A stretch of DNA of 64,000 bases from Clostridia bacterium (GTDB taxonomy: Bacteria; Bacillota; Clostridia; Christensenellales; Borkfalkiaceae). Below, one piece after another: positions 1 through 7,672 of the stretch. The stretch is taken from NCBI GenBank assembly GCA_900764105.1, contig CAAFMS010000023.1, forward strand, positions 1 through 64,000. Reading direction: 5' to 3'. The position numbers and the translations under genes were made by a program. How positions within the stretch are numbered: the first letter of the stretch is position 1; every line of letters starts with the position of its first letter. The notes below the pieces were generated by a model. That model was not told the origin of the DNA. It did no database searches and was given only the letters and a program-made list of their open reading frames with translations.

Positions 1-159
1 ACTCCATGGGCCAGTTCCTGCAGGATGGTAGCCGCACGATGTTCGAGACTGATGTCGATATCAAGTATATCCGTGAGGATTTTTACATTGAAGTCGGGCA
101 ATTTGTCGATTGCGTAGCCGCCGAGTTTATCGGCGAACTTTCCGTATTTTTTCAGACAT
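1..159 (-). pseudogene. Partial unrecognised ORF with an apparent frameshift near its start
   Basis: On the minus strand an ATG at 159 sits about 8 bases after an AGAGGG ribosome binding site and just downstream of the GH1 stop codon, so it looks like the next gene of the operon. Its own frame stops after ten codons. The frame shifted by one base at the six-T run 147-152 stays open to the window edge, reading roughly MSEKYGKFADKLGGYAIDK and onwards for about 50 residues. One extra base in the homopolymer explains both facts. It is either a real frameshift or a sequencing or assembly error. I recognise no family in the visible residues. The gene continues beyond the left edge. Confidence 0.4.
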
Positions 160-177
160 ATAATTTCCCTCTTTCGT

Positions 178-1515
178 TTAATCGAGATTATCCCCGTTCG
201 TTTCAATGACTTTTTTATACCAAAACGCGCTCTTTTTAGGAATTCGCTCCAACGTATTATAGTCTATGTAAACAAGCCCGAAACGCTTCGAATAGCCGAG
301 CGCCCATTCAAAATTATCCGTAAACGACCAGTAAAAATAGCCTTTTACGGGATATTCGTCTGCAACTTTTTTCATCTCTTCGATATGCCTTTTCATATAG
401 TCTATCCGCATATCATCGGGGATATCGCCGTTTAAAGTTTTCCATTCGGAAAGCGCAACGCCGTTTTCTGATAAAATCATCGGCAACCTATATCTCTCAT
501 AATAGTATTTCACGAGATATTTCATTGCCTCGGGCGTAACCGCCCATTCCGTAGCGGAAAAATCGTCCGTAGGCGTAACGGGCTTCCTTTTTATTCCGTC
601 TGCAGTATTTTCAATATAAAACCCTCTGTATAAATTAGCGCAGAAGAAATCGAGATCGCTCTTTATAATCTTCATATCGCTCTCGGACGGGTAATAATCG
701 TATTTTTTAAACCACTCTTTATACTCTTTCGTAAACTCGCCCTTTATAATAGCGTCGGTAAAATAGCATCCGTCCCAAAAATCTCCGCTCGGCGAAAAAT
801 TATAATTAAGGGCAATCTCGGCGTCTTCCTCTTTCATAGGCATCATCGGAGTAAAGCACGGGGCTATACCGATATTCAGTTTATGTTTCGCGGCTTTTCT
901 CATTGCCTTTTCCGCTTTACCCATACACAAAAGAAGATTGTGGGCGACCGTGAAAGTTTCTTTTCTCGAAAGTTTTAAAAACGGCGCCTGCGTACCCATA
1001 TAGTGACCTTCTTCCACGATACATTGCGGCTCGTTCATAATAATGTAATTAGTTACTTTATCGCCGAAAATCTCAACGACTTTGGCGGCATACCCCGCAA
1101 ACCAATCGCTTATTTCCCTGTTCAGATACCCGCCCTTTTCGTAAAGACTACGCGGTAAATCCCAATGAAAAAGCGTTACCCAAGGCGTAATATCCGCGGC
1201 TATAAGTCGATTAACGATGTCTTTGTAGAACTCAACGCCTTTTAAATTGACTTCTCCCGTACCGCTCGGAAATATTCTCGTCCAACTTATCGAAAAACGA
1301 TAATTCTTTATTCCGAGTTCTTTTAAAAGCGCGACGTCCTCTTTGTATCTGTGATAATGGTCGCAGGCAATTTTTCCGTTCATATCTCCGAGGGTTTTCC
1401 CCTTAGTGAACTTACTGTCCCATATACTCTCGCCTCTGCCGTCCTCATTCTCCGCTCCTTCTGTCTGATAAGCGGAACACGCGACGCCCCACGCAAAATC
1501 TTTATCAAATGCCAT
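178..1515 (-). CDS. GH1 family beta-glucosidase
   Basis: Hydrolyses terminal beta-linked glucose (or galactose or fucose) from short oligosaccharides by the retaining mechanism. At 445 residues it is full length for GH1. The acid/base motif NEP is at 161-163 (Glu162) and the nucleophile motif ENG at 350-352 (Glu350). TLFHWDLP near 114-121 and the C-terminal NFEWALGYSKRFGLVY block are typical of the family; the Glu in FEW favours unphosphorylated glucosides over the 6-phospho-glucosidase branch. There is no signal peptide, so it acts in the cytoplasm on imported sugars. The ATG follows an AAGGAGT site. It is the last intact gene of the leftward glycan operon, 25 bases after the esterase. Confidence 0.95.
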   Translation of the reverse strand: MAFDKDFAWGVACSAYQTEGAENEDGRGESIWDSKFTKGKTLGDMNGKIACDHYHRYKEDVALLKELGIKNYRFSISWTRIFPSGTGEVNLKGVEFYKDIVNRLIAADITPWVTLFHWDLPRSLYEKGGYLNREISDWFAGYAAKVVEIFGDKVTNYIIMNEPQCIVEEGHYMGTQAPFLKLSRKETFTVAHNLLLCMGKAEKAMRKAAKHKLNIGIAPCFTPMMPMKEEDAEIALNYNFSPSGDFWDGCYFTDAIIKGEFTKEYKEWFKKYDYYPSESDMKIIKSDLDFFCANLYRGFYIENTADGIKRKPVTPTDDFSATEWAVTPEAMKYLVKYYYERYRLPMILSENGVALSEWKTLNGDIPDDMRIDYMKRHIEEMKKVADEYPVKGYFYWSFTDNFEWALGYSKRFGLVYIDYNTLERIPKKSAFWYKKVIETNGDNLD

Positions 1516-1540
1516 ATCTGTTTACTCCTTATTGTTTTCG

Positions 1541-2479
1541 TTAAAAAAATTTAAGCATATCGTCTATCCAGCCTTCGGCGCAAGTTCCTTTTCCCACTCC
1601 GAAACCATGGCAGGTATCGTCGTAGATGACGTATTTATGTTTTACGTTATTTTCGGTCAGAGCCTTGTCCATAATTACGGAATTTTCAAAAGAAATGCAC
1701 TGATCGTTTCTGCCCTGCCATAAATAGGTTTCAGGGTAATTTTCGTCCACGTTCGTATGAACGGAATATTTTTTCACCTCTTCCTCCGAACAGTTTTCGC
1801 CCAGACAATTTGCTCTCGTAACGCCTTCTTTAAGCGACAAATCTATCACGGGGTACGTTAAAGACAAAAATTTCGGCTTTGGCAGGTTATATCTTTGATA
1901 ACCCCGCTTCGTAGCCCATATTCCGGCAAGATGACCGCCCGCCGAAAATCCCATAAGCAGATAGTCGGAAATATACAATTCGGAATAATTCTCTATGATA
2001 TACTTCATCGTCCTCGCGACGTCCTCTATGGGATTCGGCATATACGCGCGCGGAAAAACCCTATAATACAATACAAAACAATTATATCCTCTTTTCCACA
2101 TTTCCTGCGCTATCGGAAAACCCTCGCTGTAAGAACAAACGTCGCTGTACCCGCCGCCGGGGATAATCACGGCAATTTTTTTACTGCTCGAGTTCTTATA
2201 TTTCAGAACCTGTACGTTTTCTTTCGTCTTGTCGCTCTCGATTTCGGACGGACTATATATTTTATCTCTCGTTATATCTCCCGCTTCGATATGTGTTTTT
2301 AAAAAGTTAAACTGTTCGGCGTAATTGCCGACGCCTTTGAAACTTTCCGATAAGACTTTCGGCGTAATTTTATCTTCGTAAATCCAATCGAAAAAGTTTG
2401 GCGGAAACAGCAAATCTTTTACCGTTTCAATCGTTTTATCCTGCAAAACTTCTTTCATCGTTTGATTTTCGTAAAACAT
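1541..2479 (-). CDS. Alpha/beta-hydrolase esterase (carbohydrate-esterase-like)
   Basis: An alpha/beta-hydrolase of 312 residues. The oxyanion-loop motif PGGGY is near 107-111, the nucleophile elbow GFSAGG is at 177-182 (Ser179), a likely acidic residue lies in GRND near 259, and the catalytic His is in CHGFG near 291. This pattern fits the acetyl/feruloyl-type esterases that accompany glycoside hydrolases, and the position between GH95 and GH1 suggests removal of acyl groups from imported oligosaccharides. The actual acyl group cannot be read from sequence. No signal peptide is present, so it should be cytoplasmic. It starts 4 bases after the GH95 stop, consistent with translational coupling. 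Confidence 0.85.
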   Translation of the reverse strand: MFYENQTMKEVLQDKTIETVKDLLFPPNFFDWIYEDKITPKVLSESFKGVGNYAEQFNFLKTHIEAGDITRDKIYSPSEIESDKTKENVQVLKYKNSSSKKIAVIIPGGGYSDVCSYSEGFPIAQEMWKRGYNCFVLYYRVFPRAYMPNPIEDVARTMKYIIENYSELYISDYLLMGFSAGGHLAGIWATKRGYQRYNLPKPKFLSLTYPVIDLSLKEGVTRANCLGENCSEEEVKKYSVHTNVDENYPETYLWQGRNDQCISFENSVIMDKALTENNVKHKYVIYDDTCHGFGVGKGTCAEGWIDDMLKFF

Positions 2480-2483
2480 TGCC

Positions 2484-5081
2484 CTACTCCAAGTTAATAT
2501 TATTCATACGAAATTTTAATTTATATCTTTCTTTTTCGAGTTCGGTTGCAGGGTTAACGACCGCTATCGCTCCTTGCATACGGCTGCTATGTTTTCCGCC
2601 CCGATACGCAACGACTTTGTACGTCAACAAAGCCTTGGCGTTCTCGTTATACTCTTTATCGATAAACCGCCCCTCGCTCGTAACTCCTATAAGACGATAG
2701 TCTTTTTCGTTGTCTTTTCCTCGGTAAACGGCGTATTTCAAACCGTTTTCCTCCCACGATAAAGCCACTCCGCCCTTTTTCCACGCGGCGTTTAAATTGC
2801 AGACTGTCGGCAGACGTTCCGCACGTTTAAATCCCGTCAGCCTATACGACTTGCCGATTTCCGTATCGAAAACGATTGTATCCTCGTTTGCGGAATACGC
2901 AATACGCCTGCCGTCCGACCGGACTTCGACGTTAAAAAACTCTTCGCATCGTATATACGCCTTTCCGCCGACGCAGGATTTTATATCCGCAAATTCGATT
3001 ACTCCGTTTTTACACGAAATATCTATCGTAAAATTTCCGCACGCTTTCAAGCCTTTAACCCGTAAATCTTTCCACCTTTCGGGAAGCGATGGAAGAAGGG
3101 TTATCGCTCCGTCGTGGCTCTGAACGATCATTTCGGTCATACCCGCAACAGCCCCGAAATTTCCGTCGATCTGAAACGGCGGGTGAACGTCCCATAAATT
3201 AGGGTGCGTTTTATTTTTCAACAACTCCTGCAATAAAGAATATGCGTGATTTCCGTCGCCGACCCTTGCCCATGAACAAAGTCTGTGAGCGAGCGCCCAC
3301 CCCGTTGACTCATCCCCTCGCTTTTCGAGCGTGATTTTTGCCGAATCGAGCCAGCGCGGAGTATTTCTCGTTATCGTTCTCCCCGGCATCAACGCCACGA
3401 GTTGAGACAAATGTCTGTGTTTCGCTTCGCCGTATTCGCCGTAAAAGCGTTCTTCGTCATACTCTTTTATCTGCCCGTCGTAGCCTATTCTCACGGGATC
3501 ATACAGTTCGAGTTGTTCTATTTCCTTTTCGATTATATCGTCGCTTACTCCTAAGACGGAAGAACATTCCAGATCGTCCTTGGCATTCTCATATATCATC
3601 TGCTGATCGAAAGAACAACCAACCGTTTGTATATATTGCTGATACTTATGCTCGTCAACCCACCAACCCGACAAAATCTGTTCGGGCGAAGCCGAAAAAC
3701 TGCATAAATATCTGCCGTCCTCGTATTTTCTGACGCATTTCGTCAAAAATTTGCTCATGCCGTGTACGACGGGATAAACGTCGTTTTTCAGTATGTTTTC
3801 ATCTCTCGTAAAATCATAATAATCGAAAAACAGTTTCGTCGTGAGCGCGCCCGTCCCCGGTCCCGAATGGGTATACGGACTAAACCCCTCGACTTCGTAA
3901 CAAAACGCTCCCGTAGCGATTATCCAACCGCAATCTTTAGAATAGTTTTCGGGGTTTGTATAACTTATCCATTCTTTGGCGTTTTCTTTCGCGCTTGCCA
4001 TATACGCCTTATTGAAATCGACGTAAGCCTTAAAGGTTTCGGCGATATTCGCGCTGAAAGCAAGCCAATAATTCATCTGAATATTTATATTATGCCAGAA
4101 TCCGCTGCCCCAGGGCGACTTGTCGTGAGCAGTCCACACGCCTTGCAAAGACGACGGCGGCGTTCCCATTCTCGACGACGAAAGAAGCAGATATCTGCCG
4201 TATTGATAGTATAACTCCTCTAAATACGGCTCGAAATTTCCTTTTCTGTTAGATTGCAAAAGTTCCTCGGTCGAACGCTCGTCCTGCTCGCCGTTCAAAT
4301 CGAATTCAACCCTTTTCATTATCTCGGAAAAATCGTTTATATGGTTCTCGTAAAGACTGTCATACCCGATTTTTACGGCGTTTCGCAATAAATTAACGGC
4401 TTTATCGTGAGGATCTTCGCCTAACGCTTTATGAACGCCTTTTTTAAAGGTCTCTTCACAAAGCAGATAAGAAGTGTCGAAAACGAATAAAATCACGCTT
4501 TCGCGGCTTTTCTCGACCGAAACGGTATTCCCGTCGTATTTTGTATCGCCGTCGGTTAAAACGGTCAGTCTGCCCTCGAAAAACAGTTCTCTCGACGGTA
4601 AACTTCCCCGCATAACGAGGCAATCGTTTTCGGCGGACACGGTTCCCGTTCTGCCGCCCTGCTCGGTCGGTCTCGCTCCTAAAAACGGAATAACGAGTTG
4701 AACGGAAAATTCGATTTCTTTATCCGAAGTTATTTTATATACCAAAGCGTTGTCCGGGTAGCTATAAAACGCAACCCTTTTTACGCTCGTATTTTCATAG
4801 TTAAAACAAGAACTTGCGATACCGTTTACGATATCGAGTTCCCTTTTGTAATTTTTGAACTCTTTTACGCCCGAATTTATATAAATTTCCGCAAAATCCG
4901 ATACGCCGCCGTTATCGAACGTATTTGCGAAAACGTTCGTCGTTATCTGCAGTCTCTCTTTTTTTACGCCGCCGAAAACGCTCGCTCCCGCGTAGCCGTT
5001 ACCTATCGGAAAGGAATATTTTTCCCACCCCTCGATAGAATCTTCGGCGGGAGAATAGAACTTTAATTTTAAATCTTTCAT
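2484..5081 (-). CDS. GH95 alpha-L-fucosidase/galactosidase-like enzyme with C-terminal FN3-like domain
   Basis: Inverting GH95 enzyme, predicted to remove alpha-linked L-fucose (or L-galactose). The (alpha/alpha)6 barrel shows the family hallmarks LQGVW and NINIQMNYW, whose Asn residues belong to the catalytic network of characterised GH95 enzymes, and PFQIDGNFG, whose Asp is part of the same network. About 95 extra C-terminal residues resemble a fibronectin type III domain (ALSWEENGLKYAVYRGK). No signal peptide, so it is predicted cytoplasmic. Start choice is uncertain: ATG at 5081 matches where GH95 proteins usually begin but has a weak ribosome site, while an in-frame GTG at 5105 lies in the loop of a hairpin (5095-5127). 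It follows the repeat protein and precedes the esterase. Confidence 0.92.
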   Translation of the reverse strand: MKDLKLKFYSPAEDSIEGWEKYSFPIGNGYAGASVFGGVKKERLQITTNVFANTFDNGGVSDFAEIYINSGVKEFKNYKRELDIVNGIASSCFNYENTSVKRVAFYSYPDNALVYKITSDKEIEFSVQLVIPFLGARPTEQGGRTGTVSAENDCLVMRGSLPSRELFFEGRLTVLTDGDTKYDGNTVSVEKSRESVILFVFDTSYLLCEETFKKGVHKALGEDPHDKAVNLLRNAVKIGYDSLYENHINDFSEIMKRVEFDLNGEQDERSTEELLQSNRKGNFEPYLEELYYQYGRYLLLSSSRMGTPPSSLQGVWTAHDKSPWGSGFWHNINIQMNYWLAFSANIAETFKAYVDFNKAYMASAKENAKEWISYTNPENYSKDCGWIIATGAFCYEVEGFSPYTHSGPGTGALTTKLFFDYYDFTRDENILKNDVYPVVHGMSKFLTKCVRKYEDGRYLCSFSASPEQILSGWWVDEHKYQQYIQTVGCSFDQQMIYENAKDDLECSSVLGVSDDIIEKEIEQLELYDPVRIGYDGQIKEYDEERFYGEYGEAKHRHLSQLVALMPGRTITRNTPRWLDSAKITLEKRGDESTGWALAHRLCSWARVGDGNHAYSLLQELLKNKTHPNLWDVHPPFQIDGNFGAVAGMTEMIVQSHDGAITLLPSLPERWKDLRVKGLKACGNFTIDISCKNGVIEFADIKSCVGGKAYIRCEEFFNVEVRSDGRRIAYSANEDTIVFDTEIGKSYRLTGFKRAERLPTVCNLNAAWKKGGVALSWEENGLKYAVYRGKDNEKDYRLIGVTSEGRFIDKEYNENAKALLTYKVVAYRGGKHSSRMQGAIAVVNPATELEKERYKLKFRMNNINLE

Positions 5082-5094
5082 AGTGGTATTTTTA

Positions 5095-5127
5095 ATATGC
5101 CCCACGAGAATTTCCCATGGGGCATAT
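5095..5127 (-). other. 10-bp perfect hairpin between the repeat-protein gene and GH95
   Basis: ATATGCCCCA (5095-5104) and TGGGGCATAT (5118-5127) form a perfect 10-bp stem with a 13-base loop. It lies between the stop of the upstream gene (5136) and the GH95 ATG. In the direction of transcription it is not followed by a T-run, so it is more likely an intercistronic processing, stability or translation-control hairpin than a terminator. It covers the alternative GTG start of GH95. Confidence 0.6.
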
Positions 5128-5135
5128 ACAAGTTT

Positions 5136-7532
5136 TTATTTATCGGGATTTATCGTAACTCCGGCAAAGCCCGAAGCCGTTAAATCTGTCGTTTCGTACA
5201 TATACTGAACGCTTTTCGCGTTAACAACAACGCCGCTTATGCTATCTTTACTGTCTTTGACGATACCTCCCGCACTGAACAAACGATATATATCGCTTCC
5301 CTGAGCGTTTACAGTAATATCCTTGAACGTACAACCTCTCGACTGATTCGCTCCGCCTAAAATTCCGCAGCTTGCACCCGTGAACGTATTCGTAAACGTT
5401 ATCGTTATTTTTTCGAAAACGGTATTTTCTGCGCATACCCCGAACACCGAGGCGTGCACGCTTCCCGCATTCATCTTGGAAACTTCTATTTCCACGTTCT
5501 TAATTACCGCCCCTTTCAAAGCGTTGAACAGTCCGAGGGAATCACTCAAATCGACGTTTACTATCTTATGACCTCTGCCGTCTATCGTTCCCGCAAAGCC
5601 CGCCGCGCCGAGATCTACCCAGCCGGCGCCCGTAAAGTCCGTTCCGATAACGTTAAGATTCCCAGATATAACGTAATACGCGCCCTTATTCTTTTCGCCG
5701 TCTTTTGCCGAACAATAAACCGCTTCCTTAAATTCCGCTCCGCTCGTGAGATATTTCGTAATAATGGTTACCGGGGCGATGACAGTTATTTTTTCACCGT
5801 TTTTCTGACCTTTAACGACGATATTTTTCACACCGTGTTTCGTTAAATCGTCCTTGATTTGCGACATGTCGAGATTGTTTAAATCTTTGCCCAGATCGAT
5901 TCCGTCGCAGGTTATGCTCTGAACGGTCAGACCCGTCTGTTCGCTGCCCAGATCAAGCAAATAAGTTTTGTCGGTCATTAAAATATCCTGATTTCCCGTT
6001 AACGTTACAACTCTCGGAGCAATAACGCCTTGCTTGCTCGTTACCGAGTCGTAAATATACTTTACCTCCTCGGCATCGACGACAACGTTTTCCGTCGTTG
6101 CATACTGTCCCATCGAACCGCTTCCGAGCAAATAGTAAATAGTTGTTCCGGGCGCGTTTACGGTCACGTCGGTGAATTTACCGTTATTCTGTTCTTTTGC
6201 GAAAAAGCCGACATCTTTCAAATTCGCCGCGCAAGTTTCGGGAATATTTATCATTACGTTTTTAAACGCGCTATCCTTAATGTTCCACCCAAATAAAGAG
6301 AAATGCCCATTGTCTCCGCCAAACGTAGATATATTGAAAGTTATATTTTTTACGGTAGCGCCGACAAGTCCGCCGAATAAACCCTGCACTCTCCCATGAT
6401 TTGTGTCAGACGGTTTATATTCCAAGTTATTTACCGAAAAACCTCTTCCGTCGATTGTTCCGGCAAATCCTTTGCCGTACTCGGTATATGTTGTTGCGTT
6501 ACCATTGTTATTGTAGTCTGATACGCTCTGACCCGCCGCGTCTATGTTGCCGCCCAAAACATAGTATTTCCCTTCGTTTTTCGGGCTTGTTTCGCCGCTT
6601 GTAAACATAGTGTTCGCTTTAAACTCTTCAAACGTTGTTAAAACCGCGTCGATAATCGTTACCGGTACGGTGATTTCCGTCCCGTCAACCATTACGGAAA
6701 TATCCTGCTCGCCGTGTTCGCTCGGAATATCAACCGCAACTGCGGTATCGCCGATAGTAACGGTCGGATCATCAACCAACACGTCCTGACGAACGATATC
6801 GAGGTTTTTCAACATGGTCCCTTTAAGCTCGTTATACTTTGCATACTGAGCCGCAGTTTTAGGCGATACGGGATATTCGCCTTTTCCGTACCAGTTCGCA
6901 TAGTCGAGTTTCGTATTTTCCGCGACCGGGTCTCCGATTATTCTGTCGGCATATTTGTCGAGTACCGCGCTGTTTACTACGTCGTATAACGACCTCGAAG
7001 TCGAAACGGCTTTCGCGTAAGTATATGCGCCCCCGTTTTCTATAATCGCAATCGCGTTGAATTTTACGTCGTAAAAATCGCTCGAAAGATTACAGATTAC
7101 CGCATTCGCATAGTAGCAGACTTCGCCCGATTCTTCCTTCATCTGATAAATACTGTCCGCTGCTATTTTAAGCCATTTACTCTTATATCCGACAATGTTA
7201 TCGGCTGCCGCCGCGACTTTTTCGTCGCTCGTTAAGTCAATCACTCCGACGGGCGCGATGAACGCGTAAAGTTTAACGTTTTCGCCGTCGATCAGCTTGG
7301 CGGTTTCGGCGTCCGTTTTCACTTGAAAACGCAAGCCGTTAGTCATATCTTTACCGTTTACCTGTCCGTCCGTAATACGAATCGACGCTCCGCTTACCAT
7401 CTCGAACGTTTTGGGTTCGATCGGTTCTGCCGCCGACGCTTTTGTCGTCGTTCCGAATAAAATCCCCGCAAATAAGCAGCAAATCGCAGCAAAAACCAAA
7501 CATAAAAGATTTATCTTTCTCGTTTTACTCAT
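5136..7532 (-). CDS. Secreted surface protein with beta-helix-like repeats
   Basis: About 798 residues from the ATG at 7532, which has an AAGGGGG site 8 bases upstream; an in-frame start 21 bases further up lacks this. A signal peptide (KINLLCLVFAAICCLFAGILF, cut near ASA-AEP) is followed by an unclassified domain (about 40-230) and two modules. Each module has a short beta-rich segment (DLGKDLNNLDMSQIKDDL-like) and a repeat carrying the signature GFAGTIDGRG with several VIKNV/TFKDI-type rungs, suggestive of a right-handed beta-helix. No catalytic residues are recognisable; a glycan-binding or adhesion role is inferred from the operon. The C-terminal 280 residues are nearly identical to the end of the giant protein encoded at 20652-25751. 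No LPXTG or transmembrane anchor is seen at the C-terminus. Confidence 0.8.
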   Translation of the reverse strand: MSKTRKINLLCLVFAAICCLFAGILFGTTTKASAAEPIEPKTFEMVSGASIRITDGQVNGKDMTNGLRFQVKTDAETAKLIDGENVKLYAFIAPVGVIDLTSDEKVAAAADNIVGYKSKWLKIAADSIYQMKEESGEVCYYANAVICNLSSDFYDVKFNAIAIIENGGAYTYAKAVSTSRSLYDVVNSAVLDKYADRIIGDPVAENTKLDYANWYGKGEYPVSPKTAAQYAKYNELKGTMLKNLDIVRQDVLVDDPTVTIGDTAVAVDIPSEHGEQDISVMVDGTEITVPVTIIDAVLTTFEEFKANTMFTSGETSPKNEGKYYVLGGNIDAAGQSVSDYNNNGNATTYTEYGKGFAGTIDGRGFSVNNLEYKPSDTNHGRVQGLFGGLVGATVKNITFNISTFGGDNGHFSLFGWNIKDSAFKNVMINIPETCAANLKDVGFFAKEQNNGKFTDVTVNAPGTTIYYLLGSGSMGQYATTENVVVDAEEVKYIYDSVTSKQGVIAPRVVTLTGNQDILMTDKTYLLDLGSEQTGLTVQSITCDGIDLGKDLNNLDMSQIKDDLTKHGVKNIVVKGQKNGEKITVIAPVTIITKYLTSGAEFKEAVYCSAKDGEKNKGAYYVISGNLNVIGTDFTGAGWVDLGAAGFAGTIDGRGHKIVNVDLSDSLGLFNALKGAVIKNVEIEVSKMNAGSVHASVFGVCAENTVFEKITITFTNTFTGASCGILGGANQSRGCTFKDITVNAQGSDIYRLFSAGGIVKDSKDSISGVVVNAKSVQYMYETTDLTASGFAGVTINPDK

Positions 7533-7660
7533 TTTATGTCCCCCTTGTTCCACGGATTCTCGAAGATATTATCGCGATCTTCTGCAGGTGAAGAGGTGAT
7601 AACGTCGATATTATCGACGCCGATTATAACCAACTTCGGTCTTTCGTATATTTTTCCCAT
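7529..7660 (-). CDS. Small protein of 43 residues, translationally coupled to the secreted repeat protein
   Basis: An ATG at 7660 follows a perfect AAGGAGG site by 7 bases. The frame encodes 43 residues and its TGA overlaps the next start as ATGA (7529-7532), a classic coupling arrangement. The product begins MGKIYERPKLVIIGVD and contains DVITSS; there is no transmembrane segment or signal peptide. Short acidic proteins with a YExPxLxxx..ITTS-like pattern recur in Clostridia genomes as far as I recall, but I know no assigned function. The Y-P-L-G spacing also resembles the leader-recognition motif of lasso-peptide precursors, yet no maturation enzymes are nearby. The start and coupling are strong evidence that it is translated. 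Confidence 0.7.
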   Translation of the reverse strand: MGKIYERPKLVIIGVDNIDVITSSPAEDRDNIFENPWNKGDIK

Positions 7661-7672
7661 AACAAACCCTCC

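Noticed and set aside
7529..7660. Lasso-peptide precursor
   Set aside because: The Y-P-L-G spacing fits the leader motif only partly (the Thr is displaced by two residues), and no RRE protein, cyclase or leader protease is nearby.
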